The notes: generated by a model not told the origin, from the sequence alone. Shown: positions 40,711 through 50,009, numbered from the stretch's first letter. The stretch: 64,000 nucleotides of DNA from Haloglomus halophilum (GCF_024298885.1 NZ_CP101166.1:744001-808000); one strand, 5' to 3'. Program-made: numbers and translations.

Positions 40711-43386
40711 ATGCCCAGCGGGAGCTACGACCCCGACGCGGTCGAACCGGCCTGGCAGGACCGGTGGGTCGAGACCGACACCTACGCCTACGAGTCGGTC
40801 GACGACCCGGACCTGTCGTTCAGTATCGACACGCCGCCGCCGACCGTCTCCGGCGACCTGCACTGGGGCCACGTCTACGGCGCCACCCTGCAGGACTTCG
40901 TCGCCCGGTTCCAGCGGATGGCCAACGGGGAGGTGTTCTTCCCCTTCGGCTACGACGACAACGGCATCGCCTCGGAACGGCTGACCGAGGACGAGCTCGG
41001 CATCGAGCACTCGAACTTCGAGCGCCGGGAGTTCCAGCGCAAGTGTCGCGAGGTCTGTGCCGAGTACGAGGCCGACTTCACGGAGAAGATGCAGGCGCTC
41101 GGCGTCTCCATCGACTGGGGCCACACCTACCAGACCATCGAGCCCCGCGTCCAGCGCATCTCCCAGCGGTCGTTCATCGACCTCTACGAGCAGGGACGGG
41201 AGTACCGCCGCCGCGCCCCGACCATCTGGTGTCCGGACTGTGCGACCGCCATCTCGCAGGTCGAGACCGAGGACGACGAGCGCGGGAGCCACTTCCACGA
41301 CATCGAGTTCGACGTGGTCGACTCCGACGAGGCGTTCACCATCTCCACCACCCGGCCGGAACTCCTGCCCGCCTGCGTCTCCGTCTTCGTCCACCCGGAC
41401 GACGACGAGAACGAACACCTCGTCGGTGAGGAAGCCCGTATCCCCCTCTTCGGTCAGGAGGTCCCCATCATCGAGGACGAGCGCGTCGACATGGAGACCG
41501 GCAGCGGCGTCGTGATGTGCTGTACCTTCGGTGACCAGACGGACATCGAGTGGTACCAGGCCCACGACCTCCCGCTCCGCATCGCCATCGACGAGACCGG
41601 CACGATGACCGAGCAGGCCGGCGACTATCAGGGGATGGACAGCGACGAGGCCCGCGAGGCCATCGTCGCGGACCTCGACGAGACGGGCGCGCTGCTGGAC
41701 AAGCGCGCCATCACCCACAGCGTCAACGTCCACGAGCGGTGTGACACGCCCGTCGAGTTCCTCGTCACCGAGCAGTGGTACGTCGAGATACTCGACAAGA
41801 AGGAGGAGTACCTCCAGGCCGGCCGCGAGATGGACTGGTACCCGGAGAAGATGTTCACCCGGTACAAACACTGGATCGAGGGGCTCGAATGGGACTGGTG
41901 TATCTCGCGCCAGCGCTCCTCGGGTATCCCGTTCCCGGTCTGGTACTGCGAATCCTGCGACGAGGCGGTCGTCGCCGACCGGGCCGACCTCCCGGTCGAC
42001 CCGCTCTCGGACGAGCCACCGGTCGACGCGTGCCCGGAGTGTGGGCACGACGAATTCGAGCCCGAGGACGACGTGTTCGACACCTGGGCCACCTCGTCGC
42101 TGACGCCGCTCATCAACGCCGGCTGGGCCGAGGGTGACGACGACCCCGCCTCGGACGCGATGGCCCGGCCCGAGCTCTACCCGATGGACATGCGGCCCCA
42201 GGGCCACGACATCATCTCGTTCTGGTTGTTCCACACGGTCGTCAAGTGCTACGAGCACACCGGCGAGCCGCCGTTCGAGTCGGTGATGATCAACGGGATG
42301 GTGCTGGACGAGAACCGCAAGAAGATGTCCAAATCCGTCGGCAACATCGTCGCGCCCGACGAGGTCCTCGAGAAGTACCCGGTCGACGCGGCGCGCTACT
42401 GGGCCGCCGGCTCCAGTGTCGGCGACGACCTGCCGTACAAGGAGAAGGGCATCGTCTCGGGCGAGCGCCTGCTCCAGAAGCTCTGGAACGCCTCCAAACT
42501 CGTCGACGAACTCGCGCCCGCCGACGAGGTGCCCGACGAGCAGCCCGAGCTGGCGGCGCTCGACGAGTGGCTGCTCGCCCGGCTGGACGAGGAGGCCGCG
42601 CGCGCGGCCGAACACCTCGAATCCCGTGCGTTCTCGAAGTACCGGGACTCCCTGCGGTCGTTCTTCTGGCACACGTTCTGTGACGACTACCTCGAGATCG
42701 CGAAGGGGCGCATCCGCGAGACCGACGACCCCGGCGCCCGCTACACCCTCCGGACCGCCCACGAGCGCTTCCTGAAGCTGTTCGCGCCCGTCCTCTCGCA
42801 CGTCACCGAGGAACTGTGGCACGACATGTACGTCGACGCCGACTCCGTGGGCGCCACGAGCGAGGACGCCACCGCCGCGGACGGGGGGGCGACGGTGAAC
42901 AGCATCCACCGGACCGACTGGCCCGAACCGCTCGGCCTCGACGCCGATATCGAGGGCGGCGAGCGCGCCCTGGAGGTCGTCTCGGCGCTCCGGAAGTACA
43001 AGTCCGAGCGCGACCTCGCGCTGAACACGGAACTCGACCACGTCGAGGTGTACGGCGACGTGGCCGACTACGTCGACGACATCGCCCGCGCGATGCACGT
43101 CGAGACCCTCGACCTGCTGGACGAGGCCCCCGAAGTCGAGACGGTCGTGACGGGTATCGACCTCGACTACTCGGTCGTCGGCCCGGAGTTCGGCGGCGAC
43201 GTGCCCGACATCGAGGCCGCCATCGAGAGCGGCGAGTACGTCCTCGAGGGCGAGGGCGACGACGCGACGCTCATCGCCGGCGAGCACGAACTCACCGCCG
43301 ACATGTTCGACGTGGAGGAGGAGCGCCGTTACGACGGCAAGGGTGACCTGCTGGAGACCGACGGCGCCGTGGTCATCGTGGGATAG
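40711..43386 (+). CDS. valS: valine--tRNA ligase
   Basis: This is an 891-residue class I aminoacyl-tRNA synthetase. The HIGH motif appears as HWGH at 51-54 (SGDLHWGHVYGATLQDF). The KMSKS motif lies in ENRKKMSKSVGN near 530. Between them sits the CP1 editing domain with ISTTRPELLPACV and METGSGVVMCCTFGDQTD. A zinc site (CESCDEAVVADRADLP, CPECGHDEF) interrupts the core. The anticodon-binding domain fills the C-terminal third. The archaeal form lacks the bacterial C-terminal coiled coil. MPSGSYDPDAVEPAWQDRWV is the expected start. Confidence 0.97.
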   Translation: MPSGSYDPDAVEPAWQDRWVETDTYAYESVDDPDLSFSIDTPPPTVSGDLHWGHVYGATLQDFVARFQRMANGEVFFPFGYDDNGIASERLTEDELGIEHSNFERREFQRKCREVCAEYEADFTEKMQALGVSIDWGHTYQTIEPRVQRISQRSFIDLYEQGREYRRRAPTIWCPDCATAISQVETEDDERGSHFHDIEFDVVDSDEAFTISTTRPELLPACVSVFVHPDDDENEHLVGEEARIPLFGQEVPIIEDERVDMETGSGVVMCCTFGDQTDIEWYQAHDLPLRIAIDETGTMTEQAGDYQGMDSDEAREAIVADLDETGALLDKRAITHSVNVHERCDTPVEFLVTEQWYVEILDKKEEYLQAGREMDWYPEKMFTRYKHWIEGLEWDWCISRQRSSGIPFPVWYCESCDEAVVADRADLPVDPLSDEPPVDACPECGHDEFEPEDDVFDTWATSSLTPLINAGWAEGDDDPASDAMARPELYPMDMRPQGHDIISFWLFHTVVKCYEHTGEPPFESVMINGMVLDENRKKMSKSVGNIVAPDEVLEKYPVDAARYWAAGSSVGDDLPYKEKGIVSGERLLQKLWNASKLVDELAPADEVPDEQPELAALDEWLLARLDEEAARAAEHLESRAFSKYRDSLRSFFWHTFCDDYLEIAKGRIRETDDPGARYTLRTAHERFLKLFAPVLSHVTEELWHDMYVDADSVGATSEDATAADGGATVNSIHRTDWPEPLGLDADIEGGERALEVVSALRKYKSERDLALNTELDHVEVYGDVADYVDDIARAMHVETLDLLDEAPEVETVVTGIDLDYSVVGPEFGGDVPDIEAAIESGEYVLEGEGDDATLIAGEHELTADMFDVEEERRYDGKGDLLETDGAVVIVG

Positions 43387-43453
43387 GACTGTACTCCCAC
43401 ATGAACCTCGATAGATCGCGATAGAACCTCCCGGGCGTAGTCATCACGGATGG

Positions 43454-43492
43454 GCGGTAGCACTAATAGCACCTGTGGAGAAATGCTACCGC
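43454..43492 (+). promoter_or_regulatory. Operator-like 9-bp inverted repeat around the TATA box of the orphan gene
   Basis: GCGGTAGCA (43454-43462) and TGCTACCGC (43484-43492) form a perfect 9-bp inverted repeat spaced by 21 bases. A CTAATAG TATA-like box (43463-43469) lies between the arms. The right arm ends 5 bases before the ATG at 43498. A protein bound to both arms would cover the TATA box and the transcription start. Confidence 0.65.
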
Positions 43493-43497
43493 ATAGC

Positions 43498-44022
43498 ATG
43501 AACCTCTTCGGCACAGAGTTCACCACCGAAACATCCGAGCAGCGGGCAGACAGTGGGGGTGAAGCGCCCCCGGAATCGATTCCCATCCAAACGATACGGG
43601 GAGGCGATGCGTCCGATGTCGTCTCGGAAGGCCTGCTACGAACGACGGTCGCCGAGCACGGAGACCCGGCGAAGAACGTCCCAGAGACGGTCCGAAGGGT
43701 TCGGGGCGAGTTTGCGTCGCTCCAACGCGTACTCGAAACACGAATCGCCCGCTATGATGCGGCGTTGGAGGTGGTATTCGAGGACACCGAACTCATCATC
43801 TATCGACTGGAGACGGAGCGTGACTTCGAGAACATCCTGGATTTCTGTGAGATCGAGACCGCTCTACACCGACGAGTTATCGTGGCGCTGATGCGGGCGA
43901 TCGCTACCGACAGAACGGACACCAGCCCGGAGTACCCGCTCGTCGTGCGCAAGCCAACGGCGTTCCGGGCTGGCGAACGTCATGCCCGGGCTCGTCTCAC
44001 TCGACCGGATCGCACCAACTGA
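43498..44022 (+). CDS. orphan protein of unknown function
   Basis: This is a 174-residue protein of lower GC content and higher Arg content than its neighbours. Residues 60-135 are predicted helical (TVRRVRGEFASLQRVLETRI, EDTELIIYRLETERDFENIL, HRRVIVALMRAIAT). The N-terminus is polar and the C-terminal 30 residues are basic (RAGERHARARL). It has no recognised family. The basic, helical build and a perfect palindrome across its own promoter suggest a self-regulating DNA-binding protein or a recently acquired gene, which is inference only. An earlier in-frame start at 43450 would run through the palindrome. Confidence 0.65.
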   Translation: MNLFGTEFTTETSEQRADSGGEAPPESIPIQTIRGGDASDVVSEGLLRTTVAEHGDPAKNVPETVRRVRGEFASLQRVLETRIARYDAALEVVFEDTELIIYRLETERDFENILDFCEIETALHRRVIVALMRAIATDRTDTSPEYPLVVRKPTAFRAGERHARARLTRPDRTN

Positions 44023-44080
44023 TTCTGCTGCAAATCCCCTCCGAGTGCGCTCTGTATCTCGTGTACACGCGGCTGCGGGG

Positions 44081-47000
44081 TCAGTCGTCCACACTCATCG
44101 GTTCCGGTGACCGGCTCCGTGAGGCGCCGGTTCCGCCCCGGACCTCGTCGGGTCCGTACCGGCGGGTCCACAGCACCAGCAGTGCGGGCAGCACCACGAC
44201 CGCCCCGATGAACGAGTAGGCGATGGTGAGTGCCGTGATGATGCCGAACTGCTGGAGCGGGACGAGGATGGCGAACGCGAGCACGCCGACGCCGGCGATG
44301 TCGGTGATGGCCGAGCCCAGCATCGCGCCACCCGAGCCGAGCACGGCAGTTTCGAGCGCGGCGCCCATGTCGCCCTGAGCGTGGAGTTCCTGCATGTACC
44401 GCTCGGAGAGGTGGATGGCGTAGTCCACTCCGATACCGATGGTGAACGAGGTGATGAGCGCCGTCATCACGTTGAACGGGATGTCCAGGACGAACATCGT
44501 CCCGAGGATCCACGCGAGGGCGAAGGTGATGGGTAACAGCGTGACGACACCGAGCGAGGGGTAGCCCTCGGTCCGGCGGTAGACCAGCATCAGGATGACC
44601 AGCACGATGCTCAGCGTGAGGAGGAGGCCCGTGTTGACCGTCGAGAGGAGCTGCGCGGCGACGGCCTGGTTCTTGATGGGCTGGCCGGTCGGGACCGTCC
44701 GGAGGCCGTTCCCCTGCACCGGCGCCGAGGCGTTGCGCACGCGCTCGGTGATGGTGGACTCGGAGTAGGTCCCGTTGACGGGAATCTTCACCCGGAGCGC
44801 GACGTACTCGCCGTCCTCGCGCGCGACCATCGTCGGCGCGGCCTCCGGGGCGACCCGGTAGAGCGTGTCGTAGACCGCCTCGATGTTCCGGTCCGGGATG
44901 CCGTCGCCGTCGGTGTCGGCCTGCTGCTTGACCCGGGCGAACGTCTCGTTCCGGCTGGCGACCGTGTTCATCAGGCGGACGGGGGTCTGGGTCGCGTACG
45001 TCTCGTCCGGCAGCTGGAGGACGACGCCGGTGTCGTTGACGCGGTCGCCGGCCCGCTGGGCCCGGTCGAGGGCCGCGTCCTGTGTCACATCACCCCTGAT
45101 GACGTACTGGGTGAACGTCCCGTCGTAGATGAACCCCTCCTCCTCGACGTAGTCGAGGTTCTCCTGTGCGGTGTAGTTCGCGGGCTGGAAGGCGGGCGGG
45201 AGGTCGTCGGCCCAGCCGGGCACGTCGCCGTCGTCGACGAGCAGGTCATCCTGTTCGAACTGGTTGGAGACCTGCGTGGCGCCAGCGATGCCCGCGAACG
45301 TCGCCAGCAGGGCGACGCCGACGACGAGCCACGGCGTCCGGTGGGCGAACGTGACGATGGTCCCCAGCAGCGACTCGAAGCGACCCTGCGTCCCGAACGC
45401 GGCCTTGCGTCGGTCGTGGCCGCGTGCCTCCAGGAACCGGTCGACCTCGACCTTCAGCGCGGGGATGAACGCGCCGAAGACGACCAGCGCCGCGACGATG
45501 CCGACCGCGCTCACGACGCCGAACTCGCGGATGGGACCGACGCCGCTCGTCAGGTTGGCGAGGAAGCCCGTCGCGGTCGTCAGCGTCACCAGCGCCAGCG
45601 CCGTCCCGACACCGGCCAGCCCGACCGTCATCGTGTCCGTGATGTCGTCGAACGGCCCGCCGGTGGCACCCGAGCGGCCGCCGGGCGGGTCCGGGTCACG
45701 ACCGCCACCGGACGCGGTCCGGTCGGGCTCACGCGTGCTTCCCGGTCCAGCCGGGGGCTCGGCCGTACGGTCCGACTCGCCTGGAGTCGGCGTGGCGTCC
45801 GGGGTGTCGCCGTCGTCCGCAGCGCCGTCCGGTCCCGCGGCCGGGTCGTCGGGCGCATCAGACGTGTCGGCCCCGTCCTCCGGCTCCCCGTCCGACCCCT
45901 CCTCTGGGTCACTGAACGCGTCGTCGCCGAAGACGAAACCGCCCTCCTCGTCTTCGGTGTCGGCCGCCTCGTCGTCCGTCTCGGCGGTATCGGCCGCCTC
46001 GTCGTCCTCCGGGCGGCCCCCATCGGTCCGAGCGGTATCGCGCGTACCACCGTCGGCGGCCGCGCCGCGGGACCGGGGCGCCGAGCGCCGGTCGGACTCG
46101 CCGCCCGTGTCGGGCGGGCGCTCCTCGCGGTGGCGCATGAACACGTGGATGGCGTAGTCCACGGAGAGGCCCATCAGCAGGACCGGGACGGCGACGAACA
46201 GCTGGTTGAACGTGATGTCCATCCAGCCCATGAAGCCGAAGGTCCAGACCTGGACCATCCCGACACCGAGCAGCCCGAGTCCGGCATCCACGAGGTCACG
46301 GTAGGCGAACAGCAACATGAACACCATCAGCAGGAGCGCGAGCGGCCCGACGATGGTGAGGCTGTCGAGCGACGACTGCCGCAACTCGGCGTTGATGATA
46401 CCGTTCCCGATGATGAGCGCGTCCCGCTCGGGGTCCGAGAGCTCGTCGGCGGCGATGCGCTGTGCCGTGAGCTGTGCGGTGGTCAGGTTCTTCGGGTCGG
46501 TATCCTCGTCGTGCGAGAGGACGATACCGGTCGCGGGCGCGGTCTTGCCGTTGCCCTCGTAGCTGAGCGGGACGAACGCGAAACCGCCCCCGTCCGGCCA
46601 GGTGTGCTCGGGGTCGGACAGCACCTCGCCGATGGCGTAGGTGGTGTAGAGGCGACGCTGGTACTCCGAGATGTTCCGGAGGGCCGCCTTCTGCTCGGAG
46701 AGGGGCGGCCGGGGCTCGATATCCATCTCGTCGACCGAGACACCCTGCTGTTCCCGGATGGCGATGATGGCCACGGCGTTGGCCATGGAGATGGGCCGTT
46801 GCTCGGCAACCAGGGTCCGGTTGACGGTCTCGTTGGCCAGCAGCCGCTCCTGGATGCGCAACACCGTGAGGTACCCCTCCTCGGTGAGGACGTTGCGCTC
46901 GGTTGCGCCGGCGGACTCGTTGGTGTTGCGAACGACGAGCAACGACTGCTCGACGCCGGCGACGGAGCCGGACATCTCCCGTTCGACGTAGCTGTCGGCG

Positions 47001-47170
47001 GCGGCGGGTTCGGTACCGCCGCGGAACTGTTCGAGCGAGGTCGAGAGTTCGACCGACGGTGCCGCCGCGCCGAGCAGGAGCGTCGCGACGAGGATGGCGA
47101 CGAGTGTGAGCCGACGACGTTCGTCGACGAGGAGCCGCGCCACCTCTCGGGGGCTCTTCACGTGAACCAC
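44081..47170 (-). CDS. RND/MMPL-family membrane exporter with large acidic cytoplasmic insertion
   Basis: This is a protein of about 1029 residues with the two-fold repeated RND plan: one helix, a large outer loop, then a bundle of five to six helices, twice. Repeated bundle motifs are LLMGLSVDYAIHVFMRHREE (first half) and FTIGIGVDYAIHLSERYMQE (second half); the Asp would carry protons. The family exports lipids or hydrophobic compounds. A low-complexity acidic segment of about 165 residues (about 345-508, AADTAETDDEAADTEDEEGG) is inserted on the cytoplasmic side after VDYAIHVFMR. The start is uncertain: GTG 47170 is taken, with TTG 47179 or GTG 47161 possible. Confidence 0.88.
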   Translation of the reverse strand: MVHVKSPREVARLLVDERRRLTLVAILVATLLLGAAAPSVELSTSLEQFRGGTEPAAADSYVEREMSGSVAGVEQSLLVVRNTNESAGATERNVLTEEGYLTVLRIQERLLANETVNRTLVAEQRPISMANAVAIIAIREQQGVSVDEMDIEPRPPLSEQKAALRNISEYQRRLYTTYAIGEVLSDPEHTWPDGGGFAFVPLSYEGNGKTAPATGIVLSHDEDTDPKNLTTAQLTAQRIAADELSDPERDALIIGNGIINAELRQSSLDSLTIVGPLALLLMVFMLLFAYRDLVDAGLGLLGVGMVQVWTFGFMGWMDITFNQLFVAVPVLLMGLSVDYAIHVFMRHREERPPDTGGESDRRSAPRSRGAAADGGTRDTARTDGGRPEDDEAADTAETDDEAADTEDEEGGFVFGDDAFSDPEEGSDGEPEDGADTSDAPDDPAAGPDGAADDGDTPDATPTPGESDRTAEPPAGPGSTREPDRTASGGGRDPDPPGGRSGATGGPFDDITDTMTVGLAGVGTALALVTLTTATGFLANLTSGVGPIREFGVVSAVGIVAALVVFGAFIPALKVEVDRFLEARGHDRRKAAFGTQGRFESLLGTIVTFAHRTPWLVVGVALLATFAGIAGATQVSNQFEQDDLLVDDGDVPGWADDLPPAFQPANYTAQENLDYVEEEGFIYDGTFTQYVIRGDVTQDAALDRAQRAGDRVNDTGVVLQLPDETYATQTPVRLMNTVASRNETFARVKQQADTDGDGIPDRNIEAVYDTLYRVAPEAAPTMVAREDGEYVALRVKIPVNGTYSESTITERVRNASAPVQGNGLRTVPTGQPIKNQAVAAQLLSTVNTGLLLTLSIVLVILMLVYRRTEGYPSLGVVTLLPITFALAWILGTMFVLDIPFNVMTALITSFTIGIGVDYAIHLSERYMQELHAQGDMGAALETAVLGSGGAMLGSAITDIAGVGVLAFAILVPLQQFGIITALTIAYSFIGAVVVLPALLVLWTRRYGPDEVRGGTGASRSRSPEPMSVDD

Positions 47171-47351
47171 CTCGGGCAAGTGGGGAGGGCAGACGGCAGC
47201 GAGGACCGACGAGTGTGCACGTTCACCACATCACTCCGCGGCCCCCGACTTAGGCGCTTCGCCACCAGAAGACGGGCTTACATGACAGCCCGGCGTCGGC
47301 ATCCCCGAACGCCGGTGCCGGAGGGCACGGCGGGCGCCGGGTCCGCGAACG

Positions 47352-47357
47352 TTTTAG
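47352..47357 (+). promoter_or_regulatory. TATA box of the PhoU/TrkA-C gene
   Basis: TTTTAG lies 24-29 bases before the ATG at 47381, which fits a leaderless transcript. Confidence 0.55.
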
Positions 47358-47380
47358 TCGGGTGCCGCGCAAGGCGGGGC

Positions 47381-48604
47381 ATGGCAGTCGAGTACGAGCC
47401 GGTGAGCGTCAAGGAGGTGCTGGCGGAGATGAAAGACACCGCCGAACTGCTCATCGACCTCTCGTACTCGGCGGTGCTGCTCGGTAGCACCGAGGTCGCC
47501 CACGAGGTGCTGGAACTCGAGGAACGGATGGACGTCCTCCAGATGCAGGCCCGGATGAGCCTGCTGATGGCCGCGCGGAATCCCGAGGACGCCGAAGCGC
47601 TCGCGCCCGTTCTCGGCGTTGTCGGCGCCGCCGAGAAGATCAGCGACGCCGCCGGCGACATCGCGAAGGTCGTCGTCGAGGAGGTCGGCCTGCCCGACTC
47701 GATGCGGACGGCGCTGCCGGAGGCGGTCGAGGCGCTCGTCCCGGTCGGGGTGGCGGCCGACTCCCCGCTCGCGGACACGACGCTCGGCGAGGCCAACCTC
47801 GAGACCGAGACCGGTGTCCGGGTCATCGCCATCCGACGCGAGGGGGACTGGCTGCTCAACCCGGCCCACGACACCCGTATCCTGGCCGGCGACGTGGCGC
47901 TCCTTCGGGGTGCCGTCGAGGGGATCGCCGAGGTCCACGAGCAACTCTGTGGCCAGCCCTACGAGCCACCGACCCCCGACGAGCCGGCCATCGCCGACCT
48001 CGAACGGGCGCTCGACTCCATCGTCCTGATGAAGGACATGAGCGAACTCGCCGTCGACCTCGCGTACGGTGCTATCCTGTACGACAGCGAGGCGCTCGCC
48101 GAGGAGGTGCTCGAACTCGAGGCGGAGGTCGACGCGCTGCAGTCCCGGTTCGAGGCCTGGATCCTCCGGGCCGCCGCGAGCGTCGACGACCCCGTCTCGC
48201 TCCGGGGGCTGGTCCACCTGGCCACCGCGACGGAGGTCATCTCCGACGCCGCCGTCGAGATCAGCGAGGGCGTCCTCCGGGGGCTGGGCACCCACCCGGT
48301 CATCACCGAGGCGGTGTGGGAGTCCGACGAGGTCATCGTCCGCTACACGGTCTCGCCGGGCAGCCCGCTCGACGGGGCGACGCTGGGCGACGCGGAGGTC
48401 TCGACGGAGACCGGGATGCGCGTCATCGCTGTCCGGCGGGGACACCCCTCCGAGTCCGCCACCACGGGCGAGTCGGACTGGGTGGTCTCGCCCGGGCCGG
48501 AGACGCGGCTCCGGGCGAACGACCGGTTCGTCGCGAAGGGGACCCGCTCGGGGGCCGGTCGACTCGGCGAACTGGCCGGCGACGAACCACCCGAGACGGG
48601 TTGA
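47381..48604 (+). CDS. duplicated PhoU-like/TrkA-C (RCK_C) regulatory protein
   Basis: This 407-residue soluble protein has an internal duplication. Each half has a PhoU-like helical bundle (KEVLAEMKDTAELLIDLSYS at 10-29; DSIVLMKDMSELAVDLAYGA near 208-227), then a TrkA-C domain (LGEANLETETGVRVIAIRRE and LGDAEVSTETGMRVIAVRRG). TrkA-C domains bind small ligands such as cyclic di-AMP and gate potassium channels or transporters. No channel gene adjoins it, so it may act in trans. A TATA box sits at 47352-47357. It diverges from the exporter gene. Confidence 0.9.
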   Translation: MAVEYEPVSVKEVLAEMKDTAELLIDLSYSAVLLGSTEVAHEVLELEERMDVLQMQARMSLLMAARNPEDAEALAPVLGVVGAAEKISDAAGDIAKVVVEEVGLPDSMRTALPEAVEALVPVGVAADSPLADTTLGEANLETETGVRVIAIRREGDWLLNPAHDTRILAGDVALLRGAVEGIAEVHEQLCGQPYEPPTPDEPAIADLERALDSIVLMKDMSELAVDLAYGAILYDSEALAEEVLELEAEVDALQSRFEAWILRAAASVDDPVSLRGLVHLATATEVISDAAVEISEGVLRGLGTHPVITEAVWESDEVIVRYTVSPGSPLDGATLGDAEVSTETGMRVIAVRRGHPSESATTGESDWVVSPGPETRLRANDRFVAKGTRSGAGRLGELAGDEPPETG

Positions 48605-48613
48605 CGCGGCCCG

Positions 48614-48955
48614 TCAGTCGAGTTCCCGCGCCCGGTGGAGCGCCGAGCGCAGCGTGAGTATCGCCGTCAGCAACAGCCCCATCCCGACCGCGAGGACGAA
48701 CCCCAGCGTCGCCCACAGCGCCAGCGAGTACGGCCGGTCGGGGACGACGACGTAGACGTAGACGACGAACACGGTGAACAGGACGCCGAGCGTGAAGCCG
48801 ATAGCGGCGTTCCGGCGGACGTTCAGCGCCGCGACGACGTTGGCGACGCCCGGCCGGTCGGGGACATCGGCGTCAGCGGCGTCGGCGTCAGCGGCATCGG
48901 CGTCGAGGTCGGGCACGCACACCGGTAGGGAACGCGCGTGCAAATCGGTTGGCAT
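48614..48955 (-). CDS. small two-helix membrane protein with Asp/Ala repeats
   Basis: This is a 113-residue protein from ATG 48955. The N-terminal part carries a DADAAD repeat (three near-identical units of 15 bases). Two membrane helices follow (AAIGFTLGVLFTVFVVYVYV and LALWATLGFVLAVGMGLLLT), then a short charged tail. It is convergent with the PhoU/TrkA-C gene, 9 bases between the stops. No family is recognised beyond a general haloarchaeal membrane-protein pattern. Confidence 0.72.
   Translation of the reverse strand: MPTDLHARSLPVCVPDLDADAADADAADADVPDRPGVANVVAALNVRRNAAIGFTLGVLFTVFVVYVYVVVPDRPYSLALWATLGFVLAVGMGLLLTAILTLRSALHRARELD
48867..48905 (-). repeat. 15-bp tandem units encoding a DADAA repeat
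   Basis: Near-identical 15-bp units (GGCGTCAGCGGCGTC with small changes) lie in the N-terminal coding part of the small membrane protein. They give a short acidic repeat and probably arose by slippage. Confidence 0.6.
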
Positions 48956-49004
48956 CGCGGCTGGGCGGGCCCGAAACCGGCAGGGCGGGCGGATACCGAA
49001 CCTC

Positions 49005-49012
49005 CTAATAAC
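49005..49012 (+). promoter_or_regulatory. TATA box of the AstE/ASPA-family gene
   Basis: CTAATAAC ends 22 bases before the ATG at 49035 and is the only AT-rich octamer in the gap. Confidence 0.55.
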
Positions 49013-49034
49013 GGGCCCGGGATGACTAGCGTCC

Positions 49035-49991
49035 ATGACCAGCCTCGGGACGGCGAGTGCGGCCCCCGGCGAGAAGGACACGGGCCGGCTACCCGTCGGT
49101 GAGGCCCGCGACGGGTCGGAGGTGGGGCTCCCCGTCGCCGTCGTCAACGGGGCTCGGGACGGCCGGACGCTGTACGTGCAGGCCGTCAGCGACGGTGACG
49201 AACTCAACGGTCTGGGTGTTGTCCAGCGGCTCTACCCCCGAATCAACCCGAAGGAACTCTCGGGAACGCTCCTCATCGTCGGCATCGTCAACCACTACGG
49301 CTTCCAGATCGCCGAGCACCGCAACCCCATCGACGACACGAAACTGAACCGCGCCTATCCGGGCAACGCCAACGGCACGGCCAGCGAGCGTATCGCCGCC
49401 GCCACCTTCGACGCCGCGACGCGGGCGGACCTCGTGCTGGACCTCCATCAGGGGTCGACCAGCCGGATGATAAACGAGACCCGCGTCCGCTGTGGCCCGC
49501 GCCACCGCCTTCACCGGGATTGCCTCGAACTCGCGAAGGTGTTCGGCTGTGGCTACATCCTCGACCAGAAGGGCCCCGACGGTCAGCTCGCCCGGGCCGC
49601 CCCGGACGAGGGCATCCCCACCATCGACCCCGAGCTGGGGGGGTCGGTCGGCTGGGACGAGGAGTCCATCCGTCTGGGCCTGCAGGGCGTGATGAACGTG
49701 CTGACCTACTACGACTTCCTCGACGGCACCCACGACCCCGATGCCCAGACCCGCGCGACCGGCTTCGAGCAGTACGGCGCCCCCGCGGGCGGGCTGGTCT
49801 CCTTCCACGCCGACCTCGGCGACACCGTCGAGCGCGGCGACACCCTGTTCGAGGTGACCGACCCGTTCGGCACGGTCAAGAGCGAGGTGACCGCCGACAC
49901 CGCGGGCATCTTCTGGCGGACCCGACGGCTCCCGCAGATCGCGACCGGGGAGTACGTGTGCAGTGTCGGGACGGATATCGACCAATACTAA
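49035..49991 (+). CDS. succinylglutamate desuccinylase/aspartoacylase-family zinc hydrolase
   Basis: This is a 318-residue M14-like zinc carboxypeptidase-fold enzyme. The first zinc-binding stretch reads QAVSDGDELNGLGVVQRLY, where most relatives have His-Gly-Asp-Glu; here an Asp stands in the His position. The second His is in LVLDLHQGST. Further motifs are NRAYPGNANGTASERIA and, in the C-terminal beta domain, GAPAGGLVSFHADLGDTV, like a biotinyl/lipoyl fold. Family members deacylate N-acyl amino acids. The Asp may still bind zinc. No pathway neighbour gives the substrate. Confidence 0.88.
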   Translation: MTSLGTASAAPGEKDTGRLPVGEARDGSEVGLPVAVVNGARDGRTLYVQAVSDGDELNGLGVVQRLYPRINPKELSGTLLIVGIVNHYGFQIAEHRNPIDDTKLNRAYPGNANGTASERIAAATFDAATRADLVLDLHQGSTSRMINETRVRCGPRHRLHRDCLELAKVFGCGYILDQKGPDGQLARAAPDEGIPTIDPELGGSVGWDEESIRLGLQGVMNVLTYYDFLDGTHDPDAQTRATGFEQYGAPAGGLVSFHADLGDTVERGDTLFEVTDPFGTVKSEVTADTAGIFWRTRRLPQIATGEYVCSVGTDIDQY

Positions 49992-50009
49992 CCCACTTTT
50001 TACTCGTCG

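Noticed and set aside
40681..43287. 868-codon minus-strand frame opposite valS
   Set aside because: Antisense shadow produced by high GC at third positions; no homology and valS is certain.
45341..47380. Plus-strand extension of the PhoU/TrkA-C gene far upstream
   Set aside because: The extension lies opposite the RND exporter gene; the TATA box at 47352 and ATG 47381 define the real start.
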